This document shows positions 34,901 to 43,979 of a DNA stretch of 64,000 nt, piece by piece. The translations under genes and the position numbers were made by a program. Source of the stretch: an uncultured Oscillospiraceae bacterium (GTDB taxonomy: Bacteria; Bacillota; Clostridia; Oscillospirales; Oscillospiraceae); contig CAKUEH010000003.1 of assembly GCA_934646185.1 (NCBI GenBank), positions 1-64,000 on the forward strand. Direction: 5' to 3'. Each line of letters starts with the position of its first letter. The first letter of the stretch is position 1. A model generated the notes under the pieces. The model did not search any database, was not told the origin of the DNA, and saw only the letters and a program-made list of their open reading frames with translations.

Positions 34901-35857
34901 TTATGCTACAATGTGGATCGCAAACCCGGAAATTTCCTCTTTCAAATAAACGCAGATGACGTTTCCTTTTGCATCAAACTTCCTGCTTTCTTCCAGCAAT
35001 TTGATTCCCATACCGTGCAGCCATGCCATTGCTCTCGTCATGCTGGATGTACGGAAGCCGATATGTCCCTTTTCGCCATAGAACGGAAGTTTCATGCACT
35101 CGACTGCTGTTCCGGCAAATACCGAGCTTGTATGTTCAACCAACGGCAGCGCAAAAAACGCGGCTATTTTCTTTGCGCTGTATTCTGCTTCCTCCTCGTT
35201 CGCATGATTGATGCCCACATGCGCCAGCTCAAAGCTCAGCGAGCTTTGAACAGCGCGCCGGCACAGCTCGGTTATCGCCGTGAAGCTGCCTTGCTCCAGC
35301 ATGGCGCGCGGCGCCATAAAGCTGCCGCCGCAGGCAATCACCTTGCTGCTGCGCAGATAACTGCCCAAATTCTGGAGCGTGATCCCGCCCGTCGGCAAAA
35401 ATCGCATACCGGCGAACGGCCCTGCAAAGGCCTCTATGGCAGCCACTCCGCCGGAAAGCTCCGCGGGGAAAAATTTGACCACGCGCAGGCCGCTTGTATA
35501 GGCTGCCTGAAGCTCGGAAGCAGTCGTACACCCCGGAAGGATCACTGCATTCTTCTCAAGGCAGAATTCCACGAGCTTTTGATCGTATCCGGGACTGACG
35601 ATAAAATCCGCACCGGCCTTCAGCGCCTGCTCTGCCTGCGGAATTGTCAGGATGGTTCCTGCGCCAATCATCATTTCAGGATGATCCTTTTTCAGTGTTG
35701 ACAGGATTTCCGCCGCATTTTCGCTGCGGAATACAACCTCCAGCGCATCAATTCCGCCAGCTGTCAGCGCCTGCGCCAACGGTTCTGCCCACTCAGCCTT
35801 GGAAATATGAATGACAGGCAGGATTCCGAGCTCCTCAAGTTTTTGATAGACGTTCAT
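34901..35857 (-). CDS. eda: KDPG/KHG aldolase fused to a VOC domain
   Basis: The 318-residue protein has an N-terminal class I aldolase of about 205 residues: Glu40 in DALEVVFRSENAAE, Schiff-base Lys128 in LRVVKFFPAELSGG, and FLPTGGITLQNLG. It cleaves KDPG to pyruvate and glyceraldehyde-3-phosphate. Residues about 208-318 are a glyoxalase/VOC fold (ELAHVGINHANEEEAEYSAK; GHIGFRTSSMTRAMAWLHGM) not found in E. coli Eda. The added domain may tune substrate range or act as a structural partner. It is the first gene of the kdgK-SMP30-SDR-uxuA run; ribosome site AAAGGAGG. Confidence 0.93.
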   Translation of the reverse strand: MNVYQKLEELGILPVIHISKAEWAEPLAQALTAGGIDALEVVFRSENAAEILSTLKKDHPEMMIGAGTILTIPQAEQALKAGADFIVSPGYDQKLVEFCLEKNAVILPGCTTASELQAAYTSGLRVVKFFPAELSGGVAAIEAFAGPFAGMRFLPTGGITLQNLGSYLRSSKVIACGGSFMAPRAMLEQGSFTAITELCRRAVQSSLSFELAHVGINHANEEEAEYSAKKIAAFFALPLVEHTSSVFAGTAVECMKLPFYGEKGHIGFRTSSMTRAMAWLHGMGIKLLEESRKFDAKGNVICVYLKEEISGFAIHIVA

Positions 35858-36010
35858 TGCGTCCTCCTTTATTCGTCTGCGTTGGTTTTAAATTGTTCTG
35901 GTTTTGATTTCCTGCGATTTCAGAACTTTTTTATCATCATAGAAGCAGAGAAGCACAAAATCAACGAGGTGTCCCGATTATTGCAAGAAATAACGGGATG
36001 TGACATAAAA
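35858..36010. promoter_or_regulatory. Promoter region of the eda operon
   Basis: This short gene-free stretch lies between the terminator and eda. It holds a partial dyad (CCCGATTATT/AATAACGGG, about 35973-35997) that could be a repressor site. No strong -35/-10 pair could be assigned with confidence. Confidence 0.4.
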
Positions 36011-36045
36011 AGCAGACTCTGCTCAGAACCTGAACAGAGTCTGCT
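36006..36045 (-). terminator. Terminator after the lyxose isomerase gene
   Basis: AGCAGACTCTG (36011-36021) pairs perfectly with CAGAGTCTGCT (36035-36045), followed by TTTTT on the minus strand. It closes the glycyl radical enzyme to isomerase gene series and insulates the eda operon. Confidence 0.9.
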
Positions 36046-36083
36046 GGTACGTTAAAAGTGTTCTTGTCTGGGACACGTCACAG

Positions 36084-36770
36084 TCACTTTGCAACCGGAT
36101 ACTCGTTGCAGAGCAGACGATAGGGCGGCTCGTCCTCCTCAATCTTTGGGAAGCGGCCAACCGGCGGGTTGAAGCGGTTGTCGGTATTATCGTCGTTACA
36201 CTGGCTGACCTCGCCCAGCAGGACAGCGCCCGTGCCGGGTTCGACCTCAAAATCGTGATACATATACTGCTGGATATGTATGCTCTCACCCGGCGTCAGG
36301 CGCACCTGCGTTCCGGCAGGAACGGTGTAGGTTCTGCCATCGCAGTGGACGGTCACGTCGGATTCGTGGTCGATGGACTCGTCGGGCAGACTGTTATACG
36401 CACGGATCAGGATGTTGCCGCCGCCGCGATTGATAATATCCTCCGTTTTATACCAATGGAAATGATTTGGGGAATACTGTCCCTCTTTCATGTAGAGCAA
36501 TTTCTCAGCGTAGACTTTCGGGTACTTGTCCTGCATGGCGCGGTTGCCGTTGCGGATGGTGATAAGCGACATACCGACCTTGTCAAAGTCGCCAAGACCG
36601 TAATCGGTAATATCCCAGCCAAGCATACAGTCACGGACTTCGTCATATTCATGTCCTTTTGACTTCCATTCTTCTGGTGTAAAGATGCAGAACGGCGGCA
36701 AATAGCAATGCTCCTGTGCGCACATGGCTTCGAGTTCTTTTAAGGCTTTGTTGATTTCACTGCGTTTCAT
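36084..36770 (-). CDS. D-lyxose/D-mannose ketol-isomerase (cupin)
   Basis: The 228-residue cupin matches bacterial D-lyxose isomerases: the metal-binding block YSPNHFHWYKTEDIINRGGG near 105-125 (two His and a Glu), then GESIHIQQYMYHDFEVEPGT near 172-191 (His). These enzymes also interconvert D-mannose and D-fructose. The gene starts 5 bases after the GH2 beta-mannosidase stop, consistent with isomerising mannose that the mannosidase releases. Confidence 0.88.
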   Translation of the reverse strand: MKRSEINKALKELEAMCAQEHCYLPPFCIFTPEEWKSKGHEYDEVRDCMLGWDITDYGLGDFDKVGMSLITIRNGNRAMQDKYPKVYAEKLLYMKEGQYSPNHFHWYKTEDIINRGGGNILIRAYNSLPDESIDHESDVTVHCDGRTYTVPAGTQVRLTPGESIHIQQYMYHDFEVEPGTGAVLLGEVSQCNDDNTDNRFNPPVGRFPKIEEDEPPYRLLCNEYPVAK

Positions 36771-36775
36771 TGTTT

Positions 36776-39250
36776 TTACCCCATTTCCAAACTGTCACAA
36801 TAGGCTTCGACACTTTGCATTTCATCCGTGCTCTGAAAAGCCACACGCTTTTCTTCACCCGGCAGCATACTGAAATAATTATCCGAGAGCCCGGAAAAGC
36901 CCTCCAGCTCCACAGCATGAACGTATTGCTCCGCATACAGAATGACCGTACCGCACGTCTTGTCCGGCGCTCTTTCTATGCTCCAGCGCAGCGCAGAGTC
37001 TGCTTTTTGCAGATACGGGCAGCCGGTTCGATACCAGTTCCGGGTGGAATACGGCTTTTCTGCATCTACCTGAAGCTCTGCCACGAAAAGCGCGTGCTCA
37101 CTGTGCACGGCTTCTACGAATAGCTCCGTGCTTTGTGCACACGAGATATCCGCCTGCTCAAGCACACGCTCTGCCGTTCCGGATCGCAGATCGACTCGCC
37201 AGACGTTCAGACTGCACACTGCGGCATCCGGCAGGATATTGCCGATACAGATTTGCACCCCGCCGTTCTTCGGCTGTATGCTGACGCTGACTGGCTGCGC
37301 GTACTGCCGCAGCGCAAACAGGCCCGCTTTTTCCTGCGCATAATAGTCGCAGAGCGACCAGCCCATCGCGGCAGGCCAGCAGTCGTTGAGCATCCAGTAG
37401 AGAATGCCGCTGCAAAACCAAAGATCGCGCCGCGCGTTGCAGATTGTCAGCCGGACAAGCTCATATTGCAGATAGCGCATTTTGAAATACTGGTCGTCCC
37501 AATCCGCAAATGCGCCGAAAAGCTTCTGCGCAAACTCCGTGAACATATCCAGAAGCTGCCTTGAAAGCGCAGGATTTCCCTTTGTATGATGCAGCCATGC
37601 GTCGTGATCGCTTTGATACTGCGGAGAAAGGAAGCGGGAAAGACTGCTCCGGCTTACTGCACCGAAAATCGGCTCCTCCGAAATGAAACGCGCACGGTAT
37701 TCTTCCCATTTCTCCCGGTAATCTGAAAGCTCCGGCTGTTCCAGATAGGAAAACGTTGTGCCGAGAAATTGCGTATTATGCGTTGTTCCCACGGTCTTGG
37801 ACGCATACTTCTTTCCACCGTAAGGGGAGGACGGCAAGAAACGATGGCTGGGGTCAACACGTTCCAATACAGGCCCAAGCGCGCGTCTGGCGGCGATCCT
37901 GCCGGGATAGACCGCCTGCGTATCGTCGCCGTTGACAGCGTTCTCGTTGTCGCCGTGCCACCATGCAAGGCAGGGATGATTACGGAGCGCATATGCGGCT
38001 GCTTCCGCCTCCTGCGTAAGCTGGCGCAGGAAATCTGCGTCAGCTTCCGGGTAATCGCCGCAGGCCATCAAAAAGTCCTGACAGACCAGAAGCCCAAGTC
38101 GGTCGCATTCGTCGTAGAAATGCTGCTGCTCAAACAGGCCGCCGCCCCAGACGCGGATCATGTTGATGTTCGACGCTGCCGCCATTTCCAGCAGCCGCGT
38201 TATTTTTTCCGGGCTTTCCGCGGACGGGAACGGCTCACACGGCACCCAGTTTGCGCCCGTGCAGAACACCTTGACGCCGTTGACGACCGGTGTGAAGCAG
38301 GAAAAGACCGTGTTTTCATCATACTCCTGGCCGCTCGGCGTCGCTTGCAGCGCATGGCAGTGCTGAATATCGGCCCGTTCCGTGTCCTGCGCCTGAAAAA
38401 TCCGGAGCGTCCGCACACCGAAGCGCTGCTCCGTGCATTGACCGCCGATCTCTATACGAAGCGTGTATAACGGCTGCGCACCGTATGGGCGCGGATACCA
38501 GAGCGCAGGCTTGGCAAGATCGACATACCAGACAGCCAGTTCTTCCGCGGAAAAACACCGGCTTTCATAGACGACCGCGCCGTCCGGCGACAGGATCTGC
38601 ATGAGAATCTGCGTACCGGAAGCGTGATCGTGCCGCAACTGCGCAGTAATTTTCAACTGCGCACCCCACGCATCCAGATGCTCTGTAACGATTGAAACGT
38701 GTTCCAGCTCCGAAGTGTTATGCCAGAGCAGACGTACCGGACGATAAATGCCGCAGGTCACAAACCGATCGACCCAATCCCAGCCGTAGCTGCATTGCAG
38801 CCGGCGCGTGTACAGCCGCTCAGTCGTAAACGCGCCGCTGCGCAGCGGCTTGTCTGCTACGGCGCGTACCGGCGAATGAAAGCGCACACAGAGCGTGTTG
38901 ACACCGGCGCGAAGCCGTCCCTTTACGCAGAATCGATGCGGAATGAACATATTCTCCGCCGTGCCGACCAGCACGTCATTCAGACGGATTTCACAGTAAG
39001 TATCCAAGCCCTCGAAAAGCAGCTCCGGGATACCGGCTTCTTCCGATATGTCCTCCGACGTCAGCGTAAATTCCCGCGTGTAAATCCAGTCGTGCTGCTC
39101 GATCCAGCGGTAATGCTCTGAATTCCAGTCGCGGAACATCTCATCTTCCGAATAAAGATCCGTATGGACGCAGCCGGGAACATGGGCTGTATATTGCTGC
39201 CTTGCATCATTTTCCAGAAGCCAGATGCCGTTCAATTTTATTTCCTGCAT
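36776..39250 (-). CDS. GH2-family beta-mannosidase
   Basis: The 824-residue cytosolic enzyme has the GH2 sugar-binding and immunoglobulin-like domains (GIWLLENDARQQYTAHVPGC; GLDTYCEIRLNDVLVGTAEN) then the TIM barrel: NMIRVWGGGLFEQQHFYDEC near 335-355, LAWWHGDNENAVNG with acid/base Glu near 435, and ARFISEEPIFGAVS with nucleophile Glu near 523. The P-G-x-V-H-T-D-L N-terminus is typical of beta-mannosidases rather than beta-galactosidases. No signal peptide is seen. It frees mannose from imported beta-mannosides and precedes the isomerase gene. Confidence 0.9.
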   Translation of the reverse strand: MQEIKLNGIWLLENDARQQYTAHVPGCVHTDLYSEDEMFRDWNSEHYRWIEQHDWIYTREFTLTSEDISEEAGIPELLFEGLDTYCEIRLNDVLVGTAENMFIPHRFCVKGRLRAGVNTLCVRFHSPVRAVADKPLRSGAFTTERLYTRRLQCSYGWDWVDRFVTCGIYRPVRLLWHNTSELEHVSIVTEHLDAWGAQLKITAQLRHDHASGTQILMQILSPDGAVVYESRCFSAEELAVWYVDLAKPALWYPRPYGAQPLYTLRIEIGGQCTEQRFGVRTLRIFQAQDTERADIQHCHALQATPSGQEYDENTVFSCFTPVVNGVKVFCTGANWVPCEPFPSAESPEKITRLLEMAAASNINMIRVWGGGLFEQQHFYDECDRLGLLVCQDFLMACGDYPEADADFLRQLTQEAEAAAYALRNHPCLAWWHGDNENAVNGDDTQAVYPGRIAARRALGPVLERVDPSHRFLPSSPYGGKKYASKTVGTTHNTQFLGTTFSYLEQPELSDYREKWEEYRARFISEEPIFGAVSRSSLSRFLSPQYQSDHDAWLHHTKGNPALSRQLLDMFTEFAQKLFGAFADWDDQYFKMRYLQYELVRLTICNARRDLWFCSGILYWMLNDCWPAAMGWSLCDYYAQEKAGLFALRQYAQPVSVSIQPKNGGVQICIGNILPDAAVCSLNVWRVDLRSGTAERVLEQADISCAQSTELFVEAVHSEHALFVAELQVDAEKPYSTRNWYRTGCPYLQKADSALRWSIERAPDKTCGTVILYAEQYVHAVELEGFSGLSDNYFSMLPGEEKRVAFQSTDEMQSVEAYCDSLEMG

Positions 39251-39318
39251 AAAATCTCCAATTCATGTTTTCACGAAACCGATTGCAATGTCATGAGTAT
39301 TATCTTTTAACGTTACTA

Positions 39319-40493
39319 TTACAAACAAGAATAGATTATATTTCTCAGACGAGGCTGATAATATTCCTCTCTGGGGTTCAGCGTATGCTGCACATAAAAA
39401 ACGCCAAGATTGATCTCAGGGTCAACGATTGCAGTTGCTCCGGCCGCACCGCCCCAGCCGAACTCTCCCAGTCTGCAAATCAAGCCGCTTTTTTCCGACA
39501 TTGTATGTGTACGCACCCCCAGCCCATATCCACATCCTGCAAGTTGATTCCAGTTGAAATCTTTCTGTTGTTGGGTTGTCAAACGATTTGTGCGCATCAG
39601 ATCCACGGTATATTGGGATAGAACTCTCTCCCCATTCACGCCGGTCCCGTAATTTGCCAAAGCAGCCATAAGCTTTGCATAATCTGATACAGTTGTGATA
39701 ATTCCTGCACCGCCACTGTCATATTCCTCTCCGAGAATATGCTGGTTTTGCTTCCCTTCGTTTCGAAAAAACCGGTACCCGCATTGCTGTGCATCTGCGC
39801 TTCCACAATACTCTGTACTGCTTTTTCACCCGATACAAAACAGTATTGTGGGGCTGTCCGCTCCAGAGTTTCTTTCGTTTGATGATATACGCTTTCGTTC
39901 ATCTCCAGCGGATTGAAGATGTTGTCTTTTACATAATTTCTGAATTTCTTTCCAGAGATAACGCTTACCAAAGCAGCTAGAACATCATGACAAATACTAT
40001 ATTTCCAATGTGATCCAGGCTCAAATGACAGTGGATCTGTAGCAACACACTTGATGGTTTTGACAGTATCCATCTTTCCTTTTGTCAATTCGCGTGCTTT
40101 CTGAAAGCCGTGCGAATTCAAATCATAGGTAAAACCAGCAGTCATGGAAAACAAGTCACCAATTGTTATGAGGTTCTCAGCCTCTTTTAAATTTCCAGTG
40201 GCGTCTTTTACGTACATACGCTTAAATTCTGGGATGTACGCATACAAAGGCTCGTTCAGCAGAAAGTACCCCTGCTCCAACAACTGTGCACCTGCAACAA
40301 CTGTGGCTATCTTAGAGCAGGAATATATGTTGCACATTTCTTTACCATTCAGAGGTGTCTTTGATTCAAGATTTGAATAGCCTGCTTCATAGCGAAAAAC
40401 TGATTTGCCGTTCAGATAAACCTCAACGGCGTTGCCCGGTGTGTGTTTTAAAGCCATATTATCGAGGAATCTCCTTAGGGTTGCAAAATCCAT
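39319..40493 (-). pseudogene. Serine hydrolase (beta-lactamase class C fold), single-base frameshift
   Basis: The combined frames give a protein of about 390 residues of the beta-lactamase/transpeptidase-like esterase family. It has the S-x-x-K nucleophile motif (NIYSCSKIATVV, near 61-72) and a Y-x-N-like KYSICHDVLA segment near 160. After about residue 250 the frame shifts. The missing phase reads EGKQNQHILGEEYDSGGAG, then continues into MAALANYGTGVNGERVLS. The lesion is in the A6 tract at 39766-39771 (plus strand); one extra base would restore a single frame. It may be a real frameshift, slippage or a sequencing error. The start at 40493 follows GGAGGAG. Confidence 0.8.
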
Positions 40494-40625
40494 GCTACGC
40501 TCCTCCAATGCTTGTATTAATTATATGGTGTTGTATACCAGTGATAACGTCGCCTCAGTGTTTTATCTTTGCATGTACTGTCGCTGCCGCAATTTATTTG
40601 CCATCTGATACAGCAGGTTTCCTTT

Positions 40626-41516
40626 TCAGTCAAATCGGCCATCTTCAACATTTTCCACATGAGAACGCAGGGTATACAGTGCATATTGGATTTCCTCCTC
40701 TGTCGGCAGCGGAATGTGTTCTGCCTTTCTTCCCAAAGGCTGATATTTTGAATTTCCAAAACTGTGATATGGCAGCAGTTTTACCCGCTTGACACAGGAA
40801 AGTGTTTCAAGAAAGCATGCAATCTTGCTGATCTGATCAGCATTATATTTGGGGACAAAGGGAATTCGGATTTCCACGAGGGCGTGCATTTTATTCAGGA
40901 TCTTCAAGTTATTCATGATTTGCTCATTGCTTTGTCCGGTTGCCCGGATATGTGCGTCAGCATCAAATGCCTTTATGTCATACAGAAACGTATCGACAAA
41001 CGGGATCATGCTCCGGAGCACAGACGATGTGCAAAACCCGCAGGTATCCAAGGCTGTATGAACATCTTCGCGCTTCAGACGTTCAAGCACAGTCTTTGTA
41101 AATCCCGGCTGCATCAGCGGTTCGCCGCCGGAGATCGTTACCCCACCGCCGGAGGCCTTAAAAAAGGGAAGATCATCTATCAGCTTTGGAACAAGCTCCT
41201 CTGCTGATATTTCTGTCCCATAATACTTCAGCGCTCCCCCAGGACAGATTTCTGTGCATTTTCCGCACGAACTGCATTTGTCTGCTTTATAAACGTGCTT
41301 TCCGCCCTTCATGGTATGGGCCGGGCAGACATGTTCACACATACCGCACTGCAGGCATTTTTGCTCCAAATATACAAGTTCCGGTCGTGCCTCTATACAC
41401 TCCGGATTATGACACCAGCGACAGGAAAGCGGGCAACCCTTTAAGAATACAGTTGTACGAATACCGTCTCCATCGTGTATCTCAAATCGTTTGATCGATA
41501 CAATTTTCCCCATCAT
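40626..41516 (-). CDS. Glycyl-radical enzyme activating protein (radical SAM)
   Basis: The 296-residue protein has the radical SAM CxxxCxxC motif (KGCPLSCRWCHNPEC near 27-42) and an inserted two-cluster ferredoxin-like region (CLQCGMCEHVCPAHT; CSSCGKCTEICPGGA), the layout of activases for non-PFL glycyl radical enzymes. It takes a hydrogen from the glycine of its partner GRE using S-adenosylmethionine. It overlaps the GRE stop by four bases (ATGA), giving coupled expression. Confidence 0.94.
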   Translation of the reverse strand: MMGKIVSIKRFEIHDGDGIRTTVFLKGCPLSCRWCHNPECIEARPELVYLEQKCLQCGMCEHVCPAHTMKGGKHVYKADKCSSCGKCTEICPGGALKYYGTEISAEELVPKLIDDLPFFKASGGGVTISGGEPLMQPGFTKTVLERLKREDVHTALDTCGFCTSSVLRSMIPFVDTFLYDIKAFDADAHIRATGQSNEQIMNNLKILNKMHALVEIRIPFVPKYNADQISKIACFLETLSCVKRVKLLPYHSFGNSKYQPLGRKAEHIPLPTEEEIQYALYTLRSHVENVEDGRFD

Positions 41517-43798
41517 TCAGCCTCTTGCATCTGGGCGATAAACATATCCTGCATCTCCGGCGACAGCTCAATAAAATACTCATTCCATCCGCAGACACGA
41601 ACTTGCAGCGTTGGGTATTTGTCCGGATGCTTTTTTGCATCGATCAGTTCTTCGATGTTCATCACATTGCCCTGAACTGAGTAGCCTCCATTCTCAAAAT
41701 AGGTTTCAATCAGACAATACATCGCATGCAGCCCACGTTCTCCCTGTACCGCAGACGGGTGCAGAATAAAATCTGTTACGGCGCCGTTTACAAAATCGTC
41801 CGTGTCCATTTCTGTTACCGATTGAAAAAGCGCAGTTACGCCATTTCTATCCATTCCATTTGTCGCGCAGAAATTTTTGCTGATCGGATCCCCTTGTTTT
41901 CGTCCATCTGGAGTTGCACCCATACGCTCGCCAAAAACCACACAGTTCGTAATCGAGTCAGTTCCCATTCTGAAAACGCCGCCCGAATGATTTGGCTGCC
42001 CAACAATTTTGGATGCAGCATATTTGTAGATATCATGAGACAGCTCATCTGCCTGCCTTAAATGATTCCCATATTTCATTCTATTCTGCCGTATGATACA
42101 GCGGAGTTCCTCATGTCCCGCCCAATCTGCAAGAAGAATTCGGCGGAGCTCGGCAAAGGAAAGCAATTTCCTTTCAAACACATATTCCTTCACCATCAGC
42201 AATGAATCCACAACCGTTGCAATTCCACAGCATTTTATGGATGTATTGTGATATTTTGTTCCGCCATCGAAAATGTCGCGGCCTTTTTCTACACACGAGC
42301 TCAGGCTTCCCGAATAAACCGGCGATGGATTGATCTGCATATGATACGCATCCTGCTGAAGGATTGTACTCTTTGTAAATTCTATGATATCTCCGAGAAT
42401 GGAATAGAACGCCTGTTCAAATGCTTCATAGCTGTCAAACTCAGTTGGCATCTGTGAAAAAAGGGTTTCACCGGTCAGCATATCTGCGCCTCCGTTCATA
42501 GCCAGTTCTATGGCCTTGGCCATATTCAGCCAGGAAGCGCCGATCATCGGATCTTCTTTCCCCATCAATATTGGTTCATAGCAGCCAAACGGAACGTAGA
42601 GCTGAGATTCCTCACGTCCGATGCCAATCCGTTCGTATCCACGAATAACCGCCTCATTGTTTATCAGAACAAAACTGCTGTTTCCTCGTCTAATCAAATC
42701 CAAAACCCGCAGGATAATTGATTTAGGTGTTTCTTTGCTGCAGCACACATGGATTTTCGGATTATAGATTTTCATTCCGTCATAGACATCCAGCAATATC
42801 CATGACAGTTCATTTGTGGCATCCCGGCCATGTTCATCAACGCCACAAATGGAGAACGGTTGATCCGCAAATCGCCTTGCCGCTTGCAGCTTCATATAGA
42901 AATATCGAAGAATATCCTTAATCTGCTCGATCGTGAAGGTACCGTTCTGTATGTCTGTTCGGTAAAAGTCAATGTATAACTGATCGAATCGGCCTAGACT
43001 TCTCGCTCTTTCGACACCGATTTCCTCCATGTTCATATAGAGCAGACTCATTTCAATCGCTTCATAAAAGTTTAGTGGTGGTCCGCTCAGAATATCTTCA
43101 AGGCAAGCCGTGTATTCCGGAACATCATACGCTCGTGAAGCATCCAGCAGACGCATTACATACTTGAGCATTGCTTCATAGCTAATAATCACGGAATCAT
43201 AAAAGACAGCCTGCTGTTCATTCAGCTTTCCGCATAATATCTTATCCTGTTTTGCCTTTTTTGCCCGATCCAAAAGGCCCCGAATTCCGTACTTCAGTAC
43301 ATTTGTCCATTCCGGCAGCGTATGCCAAAAGTCCGCATCCGCAAAGCATACGCCTGTTTGCTCTGCTACGTTCCTTTTCTTAAAAACCTCTGGTATTTCC
43401 CGCTCCAGGACCTCCTTGTGGAATCGGTGATACAGCTCCATTGCGAACAGATCCTGTCCTGCATAGTCTGAATAGTCAATACCAAGGTTCAGTTTATCGC
43501 AAAACAGCGAATGTGGGTTTATTTCAATCTGGACATTTTCCAACAGGAAGGCGAATGCTTTTGCTCGTAAAATAGGCATTGGAAGTGATAGATTGCAATC
43601 GACATACTCCCTTAGCGCAATTTGCAATTTTTTTACCGGCATGCCGCTGTTTTCTATCCAATGTGGATTCTGATATTCATGTTCAATAAATGGACGGTTC
43701 TCTGCAAATGTGCCCTTCAACTTTACCTTCTCCTTTTCTTTTGGTTTATTACCAGCATATTGATTCCGACTCCCAGTGTAAATAGATATATCAGGCAA
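41513..43798 (-). CDS. Glycyl radical enzyme of uncertain substrate
   Basis: The 761-residue oxygen-sensitive enzyme has the catalytic Cys in YVPFGCYEPI (Cys406) with the downstream Glu408 that marks the eliminase/dehydratase branch, not the Cys-Cys of pyruvate formate-lyase. The radical-bearing glycine is Gly737 in RVCGWNEYF near the C-terminus. The glycine loop Cys-Gly-Trp is unusual (Gly-Tyr is common). The N-terminus is uncertain: the reading begins at TTG 43798 and other in-frame starts exist. The neighbours are its own activase, a beta-mannosidase and an isomerase, so a sugar- or polyol-derived substrate is possible, but no known family assignment is made. Confidence 0.88.
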   Translation of the reverse strand: MPDISIYTGSRNQYAGNKPKEKEKVKLKGTFAENRPFIEHEYQNPHWIENSGMPVKKLQIALREYVDCNLSLPMPILRAKAFAFLLENVQIEINPHSLFCDKLNLGIDYSDYAGQDLFAMELYHRFHKEVLEREIPEVFKKRNVAEQTGVCFADADFWHTLPEWTNVLKYGIRGLLDRAKKAKQDKILCGKLNEQQAVFYDSVIISYEAMLKYVMRLLDASRAYDVPEYTACLEDILSGPPLNFYEAIEMSLLYMNMEEIGVERARSLGRFDQLYIDFYRTDIQNGTFTIEQIKDILRYFYMKLQAARRFADQPFSICGVDEHGRDATNELSWILLDVYDGMKIYNPKIHVCCSKETPKSIILRVLDLIRRGNSSFVLINNEAVIRGYERIGIGREESQLYVPFGCYEPILMGKEDPMIGASWLNMAKAIELAMNGGADMLTGETLFSQMPTEFDSYEAFEQAFYSILGDIIEFTKSTILQQDAYHMQINPSPVYSGSLSSCVEKGRDIFDGGTKYHNTSIKCCGIATVVDSLLMVKEYVFERKLLSFAELRRILLADWAGHEELRCIIRQNRMKYGNHLRQADELSHDIYKYAASKIVGQPNHSGGVFRMGTDSITNCVVFGERMGATPDGRKQGDPISKNFCATNGMDRNGVTALFQSVTEMDTDDFVNGAVTDFILHPSAVQGERGLHAMYCLIETYFENGGYSVQGNVMNIEELIDAKKHPDKYPTLQVRVCGWNEYFIELSPEMQDMFIAQMQEAE

Positions 43799-43979
43799 AA
43801 TGTGAACTTTTCGCGCATGTTCAGTCCTTGCGGCAAATATTGCTATCGTTCCTTGTCACATAACGTTATTTCTTGCACTATCGCGGCCCATTTCTTGACT
43901 TTGTAATATTCGTCCATTTATGCTTATTAAAAAGAATGTGCAAACGTGTTTAAGCAATTTCATTCAAAGGGAAAAACCT
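43799..43979. promoter_or_regulatory. Divergent promoter region between GRE and AraC genes
   Basis: The 181-base stretch has AT-rich segments. On the plus strand TTGACT (43895-43900) and TATGCT (43919-43924) lie 18 bases apart, a weak sigma-70-like promoter for the AraC gene. The AraC protein may bind here to control both directions. Confidence 0.5.
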
